Below are positions 58,930 to 64,000 of a stretch of DNA of 64,000 bases, piece by piece (within the stretch, counting starts at the first letter, position 1; every line of letters begins with the position of its first letter). Below the pieces are notes generated by a model, which was given only the letters and a program-made list of their open reading frames with translations, searched no databases and was not told the DNA's origin. Both the position numbers and the translations under genes were made by a program. The DNA is from JAJDIA01 sp031555145 (GTDB lineage: Bacteria; Bacteroidota; Bacteroidia; Bacteroidales; Tannerellaceae), in NCBI GenBank assembly GCA_031555145.1, contig JAVBUR010000030.1:43407-107406 (forward strand), in the 5' to 3' direction.

Positions 58930-60957
58930 TTAGTGTACAAAATTTGGATTAGGCGATTCATACCAGTTTTTGGCTTCTCTGCCATTCGATTCTACCCATG
59001 TGTTATAGGACGGGTAGGCTATATCAATTTTTATTGATTCGTTGATGATGGAAAAGTCGAATTTGGGAATATCCAGTGAGAACGGGTATTTCATCGCTGT
59101 GACATAGTATATGCCTTTATCGGGATTTGATTTGTCGTCACTGGTTCCTAATTCGGAACGATTAGCCAGATCTGTCGGCAAGTGGTTAATCAGGTGGACT
59201 TCGCTGCGTGGGCTCTCTTTTCGGTCTGAATGAACGATAATAAACGGATTATAGGGAGGAACGAGGTTTGAGATACTTCCTGCTACAAACTCCGTAGTGA
59301 TACTGATCGGTTCATTTTTAATGATGGTATGCATATTGTCGATCAGGATGTATGTTTGCTTGCTTTGGTCCGGTTCGGAAGATTGTCCTTGCATAAGTTC
59401 GGATGCAGGCTGGGCACCGTAGTTGATTTCGGTATGTTTTACCTGTCCAGAGCCGTATTGATAGCCGAAGCCATTGATAAAATGGGCACCGTTCCATACC
59501 GGAGTGAATACATCTTCTACTTTGGTGATGGAATTGCTCTTGTCTCTATATACCCTGGAATGGTAGCTGACCATGAGATCGTTCATGTCATAATCTCCCT
59601 GACTGGGCCACAGGTCTTCAAAGAGGAGCATACCTTCATACGCACTTTTGGCTAATGGTTGTTCGGTGGGGGTAGTGTCCTCGGGGGTTGTATCTTCGAG
59701 TTCGGGCATATCGTCGGTGCTGATCGCCTTGGGTTGCTCAACAAATATATTCAGCAAGGCGTCGTTGAAGTCTTTATCCCAACTGGGGTAATCTTCAAAG
59801 CCGAGAGCGATCATTTGCAGGGTGTTGGGCTCAAATAAGGCTACAGTGCGTTGGCCCTGTGTGCCATGGCTTTTGCTTACGTCGTTCAGCCCGTTTGTGG
59901 AGAAGACCAGTTCGCGGGGAACACTTATGCCAGAGATCACCGTATTGCCTGTTGAATGGATATGTCCGCTTTCGAAACCGTTGATGGCCATGAAGAAGCC
60001 TATGCTATATCCGGCAGGAAAGGTTTCCGTCAGGCCATTTGCTCCGGGGAACATCAGTCTGACCTGGTTGCCGGTACTTACGGGGCTGGTTTTACTGACA
60101 TGGGGGAAGGTGATATAATAGGCATTGATATCTGACGGCTTTGTGGGCTTTTCGCTTGTTTTGTACACATAGTAACCGATGGTGCTTTTAAAATCAGCCA
60201 TGGTGCGGATCACAGACATCGACACACGGGTATCTTTAATAAAATGCAGGTCCATATCCGTTTTCTTTCCATTTTGGGCGACAAAGAATTCTGGATGCCT
60301 TTTCCAGATATCCTCCGTTGCATTATTATCAGAGACGCTGGCGAACATCGCATTCATATCATTAAAGAAAGATTCGGAAAACTGTTTGTTTTCTGCCATT
60401 AAGTAATCGGGCAGTCCGGTATTGGTCCAATTCCCGAATGCATGCCAATTGCTGCCGGGTAGCTGCCAGCTATTGGCGGCTTTGGTTGTCGTCGTTTTTT
60501 GTAAGTCGGCCAGATAGGTTTTCTGGTCAAACACCAATTGTTTGTTTTCGATAGTCAGTTTCACCAGATCTACTGCGCCGATCGAATGGCATACCAGATA
60601 TACTTCGGTTAGTGCGTCGGGGAGGATGATTTCTCCCTGGTATCGTCCGTCCTTGTCGGTCCAGGCGCTATAAACCGGTTCAACGCTGGTTTTGGGTTTG
60701 CGGTTGCCCAGGGCGTCGTATATATAAGGTACTTCTTTATATAGCTCGAAGATAACCTGATAGTTTCCACCTTCCAGCAGGCTGCTGAAGCCGTAGTCGA
60801 TGTTCACGCTGATTTCTTTCTTCAATGAGAAGTCGAAATGGGTTTCTTCTTCAGTCGGTTCGGGTTCCGGCTTTTCTATACTGATATCTTTTTCAATACA
60901 GCTTTGGAAAGTTGCGAAAGAAAAGAAACAAAGGGCCAGTGCCGTTTTCAGATTCAT
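58930..60957 (-). CDS. LruC-domain lipoprotein
   Basis: A 675-residue lipoprotein (lipobox FQSC). Residues 30-140 are beta-rich. The LruC/DUF4842 part shows IALGFEDYPSWDKDFNDALLN and LLFEDLWPSQGDYDMNDLMV, both acid loops of the calcium-binding type shared by this Bacteroidetes surface family, then a C-terminal beta region (VHLINHLPTD). Role unknown, probably in surface adhesion or biofilm. Single gene with its own terminator. Confidence 0.85.
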   Translation of the reverse strand: MNLKTALALCFFSFATFQSCIEKDISIEKPEPEPTEEETHFDFSLKKEISVNIDYGFSSLLEGGNYQVIFELYKEVPYIYDALGNRKPKTSVEPVYSAWTDKDGRYQGEIILPDALTEVYLVCHSIGAVDLVKLTIENKQLVFDQKTYLADLQKTTTTKAANSWQLPGSNWHAFGNWTNTGLPDYLMAENKQFSESFFNDMNAMFASVSDNNATEDIWKRHPEFFVAQNGKKTDMDLHFIKDTRVSMSVIRTMADFKSTIGYYVYKTSEKPTKPSDINAYYITFPHVSKTSPVSTGNQVRLMFPGANGLTETFPAGYSIGFFMAINGFESGHIHSTGNTVISGISVPRELVFSTNGLNDVSKSHGTQGQRTVALFEPNTLQMIALGFEDYPSWDKDFNDALLNIFVEQPKAISTDDMPELEDTTPEDTTPTEQPLAKSAYEGMLLFEDLWPSQGDYDMNDLMVSYHSRVYRDKSNSITKVEDVFTPVWNGAHFINGFGYQYGSGQVKHTEINYGAQPASELMQGQSSEPDQSKQTYILIDNMHTIIKNEPISITTEFVAGSISNLVPPYNPFIIVHSDRKESPRSEVHLINHLPTDLANRSELGTSDDKSNPDKGIYYVTAMKYPFSLDIPKFDFSIINESIKIDIAYPSYNTWVESNGREAKNWYESPNPNFVH

Positions 60958-61060
60958 TACATGGGTCATCTTATGAGACATATTAATTTAGACATAAACA
61001 GATTTGCGCCTCCTAAACAAATCAGGTGTCAGTTTTGTTCAGTCAATGCGTTTATAATAT

Positions 61061-61068
61061 TATCTTTG
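61061..61068 (+). promoter_or_regulatory. -7 promoter element for aspS
   Basis: TATCTTTG fits TAnnTTTG, 34 bases before the ATG. Confidence 0.5.
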
Positions 61069-61102
61069 CACGATCGAAGAAACTGATTAAGACTAATATA
61101 AT

Positions 61103-62860
61103 ATGTATAGAACAAGAACTTGCGGCAACCTGCGTCTGGCTGACGAGGGGCTGGTGGTGAAACTGGCGGGATGGGTACATCGTACGCGTAAGATGGGTGG
61201 AATGACATTTGTCGATTTGCGCGACCGTTATGGCATCACCCAGTTGGTGTTTAACCAGGATACGGATGCTGCACTGTGTGAGAAGGCCAATAAGTTGGGA
61301 CGCGAATTCGTGATACAGGTCAGAGGTACGGTGCGCGAACGTTCGAGTAAGAATATGAATATTCCCACGGGAGAGATCGAACTGATTGTGTCCGAACTGA
61401 ACATCCTGAATGCAGCCGTGACGCCACCGTTCACCATCGAAGATGAGACGGACGGGGGAGATGATATCCGCATGAAATACCGCTTCCTGGATTTGCGTCG
61501 TAATGTAGTACGTGCCAACCTGGAGCTGCGCCATAAGATGACGATCGAAGTTCGTCATTACCTCGACAAACAAGGTTTCCTCGAAGTGGAAACGCCGGTA
61601 CTGGTGAAGTCGACGCCTGAAGGCGCCCGCGACTTTGTAGTGCCCTCGCGTATGAATCCGGGACAGTTCTATGCGTTGCCTCAATCACCGCAGACATTGA
61701 AACAGTTGTTGATGGTGTCAGGCTTCGACCGTTACTTCCAGATCGTGAAATGCTTCCGTGACGAAGACCTGCGTGCCGACCGTCAGCCGGAATTTACACA
61801 GATCGACTGCGAAATGAGCTTCGTTGAGCAGGAAGATATCCTGGAATTGTTTGAAGGCATGTCGAAACACCTGTTTAAGTCTATTCGTGGCATTACGATC
61901 AAGGAACCGTTTGTCCGGATGCCCTATTCGGACGCGATGAAATATTATGGTTCGGATAAGCCGGATATCCGCTTCGGGATGAAGTTTGTCGAGTTGATGA
62001 ATGTGCTGCAGGGACATGGTTTCTCGGTGTTCGATAGCGCTGCGTATGTGGGCGGTATCTGTGCTGAAGGGGCAGCGTCATATACCCGTAAGCAGTTGGA
62101 TCAACTGACAGAATATGTGAAACGTCCGCAGATTGGCGCTAAAGGGCTTGTCTATGCCCGCGTGGAAGATGATGGCACGGTGAGGTCGAGTGTGGATAAG
62201 TTCTATACCCAGGAAGTGCTCCAACAGATGAAGGAAGCGTTTGGTGCCAAGCCGGGCGATTTGATCCTGATTTTGTCGGGCGACAACGTGGCAAAGACAC
62301 AAAAGCAACTCTGCGAACTGCGCCTTGAGATGGGTAGCCAGCTTGGGTTGCGTGATAAGAATACATTCGCCTGCCTGTGGGTAGTCGATTTCCCGCTTTT
62401 TGAATGGAGTGAAGAAGATCAGCGTTTCTACGCGATGCACCATCCGTTCACCTCGCCCAAACCGGAGGATATCGATCTGCTCGATACCGATACCGGCGCC
62501 GTTCGTGCCAACGCGTACGATATGGTGATCAATGGTGTGGAAGTAGGCGGTGGTTCGATACGTATCCATGACAGTGAATTGCAGCAAAAGATGTTTAAGC
62601 TGCTCGGCTTTACGGAAGAGAAAGCACAGGAACAGTTCGGCTTCCTGATGAACGCGTTCAAGTATGGCGCACCTCCTCACGGTGGATTGGCGTATGGCTT
62701 GGATCGTTGGGTGTCGCTGTTTGCCGGATTGGATTCGATCCGCGACTGTATCGCCTTCCCGAAGAACAACTCCGGACGCGATGTCATGCTCGACGCTCCG
62801 GCGGAAATCGACGATGCACAGTTGAAAGAACTTTGCTTGAGGGTGAAACGGGAAGAGTAA
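61103..62860 (+). CDS. aspS: Aspartyl-tRNA synthetase
   Basis: A 585-residue class II synthetase of bacterial type. It has an anticodon-binding OB fold (LAGWVHRTRKMGGMTFVDLRD), motif 2 CFRDEDLRADRQPEFTQID, the inserted GAD domain and motif 3 GGLAYGLDRW. It charges tRNA with aspartate. Followed by the Nif3-like gene at 18 bases. Confidence 0.97.
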   Translation: MYRTRTCGNLRLADEGLVVKLAGWVHRTRKMGGMTFVDLRDRYGITQLVFNQDTDAALCEKANKLGREFVIQVRGTVRERSSKNMNIPTGEIELIVSELNILNAAVTPPFTIEDETDGGDDIRMKYRFLDLRRNVVRANLELRHKMTIEVRHYLDKQGFLEVETPVLVKSTPEGARDFVVPSRMNPGQFYALPQSPQTLKQLLMVSGFDRYFQIVKCFRDEDLRADRQPEFTQIDCEMSFVEQEDILELFEGMSKHLFKSIRGITIKEPFVRMPYSDAMKYYGSDKPDIRFGMKFVELMNVLQGHGFSVFDSAAYVGGICAEGAASYTRKQLDQLTEYVKRPQIGAKGLVYARVEDDGTVRSSVDKFYTQEVLQQMKEAFGAKPGDLILILSGDNVAKTQKQLCELRLEMGSQLGLRDKNTFACLWVVDFPLFEWSEEDQRFYAMHHPFTSPKPEDIDLLDTDTGAVRANAYDMVINGVEVGGGSIRIHDSELQQKMFKLLGFTEEKAQEQFGFLMNAFKYGAPPHGGLAYGLDRWVSLFAGLDSIRDCIAFPKNNSGRDVMLDAPAEIDDAQLKELCLRVKREE

Positions 62861-62878
62861 TCAGTAACCATTTATAGT

Positions 62879-63976
62879 ATGGTAAAGATCAAGGATATTA
62901 TCCGGGAGATAGAGCAGTTTGCTCCCCGGCCGTTACAGGAGGAATGGGACAATGCCGGCGTACAGGTGGGTGATGCCAGCCAGCTTGCTACGGGAGCCTT
63001 GCTTTGCCTTGATGTGACGGAAGAGGTGGTGGAAGAGGCGATTGAACGGGAATGTAACCTGATCATTTCGCATCATCCGCTGGCGTTCAAACCGTTTAAG
63101 TCGCTGACCGGTGCTACGTATATCGAGCGTTGTATGATGAAGGCCTGTCGGCATGATCTGGTGATCTATGCCGCGCATACCAACCTCGACAATGCGCCGG
63201 GCGGGGTGAACCATCAGTTGGCCGAATTGCTCGGTTTGCAGAATGTACGCGTGTTGAGTCCACAGAAAGATGCGTTGCTGAAGCTGGTCACCTTTGTGCC
63301 GACGGCCTATGCCGACCTGGTGCGGAATGCGCTGTTCAATGCCGGCGCCGGAAGTATCGGTAACTATGACTCGTGCAGTTATACTATTTACGGCGAGGGT
63401 ACCTATCGTGCTGGGGAGGGGGCACACCCGTTCCGCGGTGAAATAGGGGAGATGCATACCGAAGAGGAGGTACGGGTGGAAACCATCCTGCCAGCCTACC
63501 GGAAAGCGGCCGTTACCCGTGCCTTGTTGTCGGTGCATCCGTATGAGGAGCCGGCTTTCGATTTCTATCCGTTGAAGAATACCTGGGACCAGGTGGGCTC
63601 GGGTGTCGTAGGCGAATTGCCGGCGAGTGAAGACGAATTTATGTTCCTCCAACGGGTGAAAGAACAGTTGGATGTGTCGTGTGTAAAGCACTCGGCGCTG
63701 ACGGGCAAACAGATACGCGAAGTAGCCCTCTGTGGCGGAAACGGAGCGTTCCTGATCCGGGAAGCCATTGCCTACGGGGCAGATGCGTTTATCACCGGCG
63801 AGGCGAAATACAACGACTTCTACGATGTGGAAGATCGCATCCTGCTGGCTGTTATCGGGCATTATGAGTCGGAAGTATGTACAAAAGATATCTTTTATAA
63901 GATAATATCCGAAAAATTCCCTACCTTTGCGGTGCATTTTTCGAATGTAAATTCAAACCCGGTAAAATATTTATAG
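62879..63976 (+). CDS. Nif3-like dinuclear metal-centre protein
   Basis: A 365-residue protein of NIF3/YqfO type. Metal-ligand regions are SHHPLAFKPF, AAHTNLDNAPGG and, near the end, GHYESE, with ITGEAKYNDFYD between. An inserted PII-like domain at about 130-235 (VTFVPTAYADLVRNAL, HPYEEPAFD) is typical of the longer form. It forms a hexamer; its reaction is not settled. It is followed by another gene after one base. Confidence 0.93.
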   Translation: MVKIKDIIREIEQFAPRPLQEEWDNAGVQVGDASQLATGALLCLDVTEEVVEEAIERECNLIISHHPLAFKPFKSLTGATYIERCMMKACRHDLVIYAAHTNLDNAPGGVNHQLAELLGLQNVRVLSPQKDALLKLVTFVPTAYADLVRNALFNAGAGSIGNYDSCSYTIYGEGTYRAGEGAHPFRGEIGEMHTEEEVRVETILPAYRKAAVTRALLSVHPYEEPAFDFYPLKNTWDQVGSGVVGELPASEDEFMFLQRVKEQLDVSCVKHSALTGKQIREVALCGGNGAFLIREAIAYGADAFITGEAKYNDFYDVEDRILLAVIGHYESEVCTKDIFYKIISEKFPTFAVHFSNVNSNPVKYL

Positions 63977-63977
63977 A

Positions 63978-64000
63978 ATGGCTAAAGAAAAAGCGTCAGT
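63978..64000 (+). CDS. Start of a gene cut by the window end
   Basis: Only MAKEKAS and part of the next codon are visible, directly after the Nif3-like stop codon. In related Bacteroidales a C4-type zinc-ribbon protein often follows at this place; that identity is inferred from context only. Confidence 0.4.

Overview
The window reads as chromosome of a Bacteroidales gut bacterium, most like Parabacteroides. The evidence is many lipoproteins and outer-membrane barrel proteins, recurrent Bacteroidetes-type promoters (TAnnTTTG at -7), weak Shine-Dalgarno sites, an LruC-domain protein, a Bacteroidetes-type inositol-lipid cluster and an electron-bifurcating [FeFe] hydrogenase. The genus is an inference; no rRNA, tRNA or CRISPR array was seen.

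Layout. (1) 1-6655: envelope and signalling operon with a kelch-type protein tail, a barrel protein, a sigma-like factor with its anti-sigma factor, a lipoprotein, a DUF4384-like protein, a transglutaminase-like protein and an exported caspase-like protease. (2) 6700-19113: accessory region. It holds a Crp/Fnr regulator, a VapE-type gene bracketed by inverted repeats, an AT-rich lipoprotein gene, and a minus-strand operon (18591 to 11878). That operon encodes a JAMM protease, two E2-like proteins, a 62-residue peptide, an E1-like enzyme, a ClpA/ClpB-like unfoldase and an SH3 membrane protein. It is flanked by two copies of one ATPase gene, the right copy carrying a 330-base in-frame deletion. 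(3) 19133-24942: MltF-like transglycosylase, RlmD-type rRNA methyltransferase, pyruvate phosphate dikinase. (4) 25041-32856: LytTR, FHA, PP2C and Ser/Thr kinase signalling operon ending in a barrel protein and a kelch protein that resemble those at 1-1275. (5) 32856-42595: housekeeping genes (cysE, ligA, dapA, CobL-like, WbuC, clpB, OmpA). (6) 42708-48895: inositol phospholipid operon and neighbours. (7) 49056-55084: membrane protein and HydABC-type hydrogenase operon. (8) 55182-64000: UDP-xylose synthase, two-component system, patatin, LruC lipoprotein, aspS, Nif3-like protein and the first bases of another gene.

The strongest candidate for an undescribed system is the ubiquitin-like conjugation operon at 11878-18591. 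It has E1, E2 and JAMM parts but no CD-NTase, so it is not CBASS, and it adds a Clp-type unfoldase without an obvious ClpP-docking loop and a membrane SH3 protein. Perfect TTAAT-N4-ATTAA palindromes, resembling FNR boxes, lie upstream of this operon, of the accessory lipoprotein gene and of the Crp/Fnr gene itself, which suggests shared control. The two signalling operons (regions 1 and 4) share paralogous surface components and may belong to one network.
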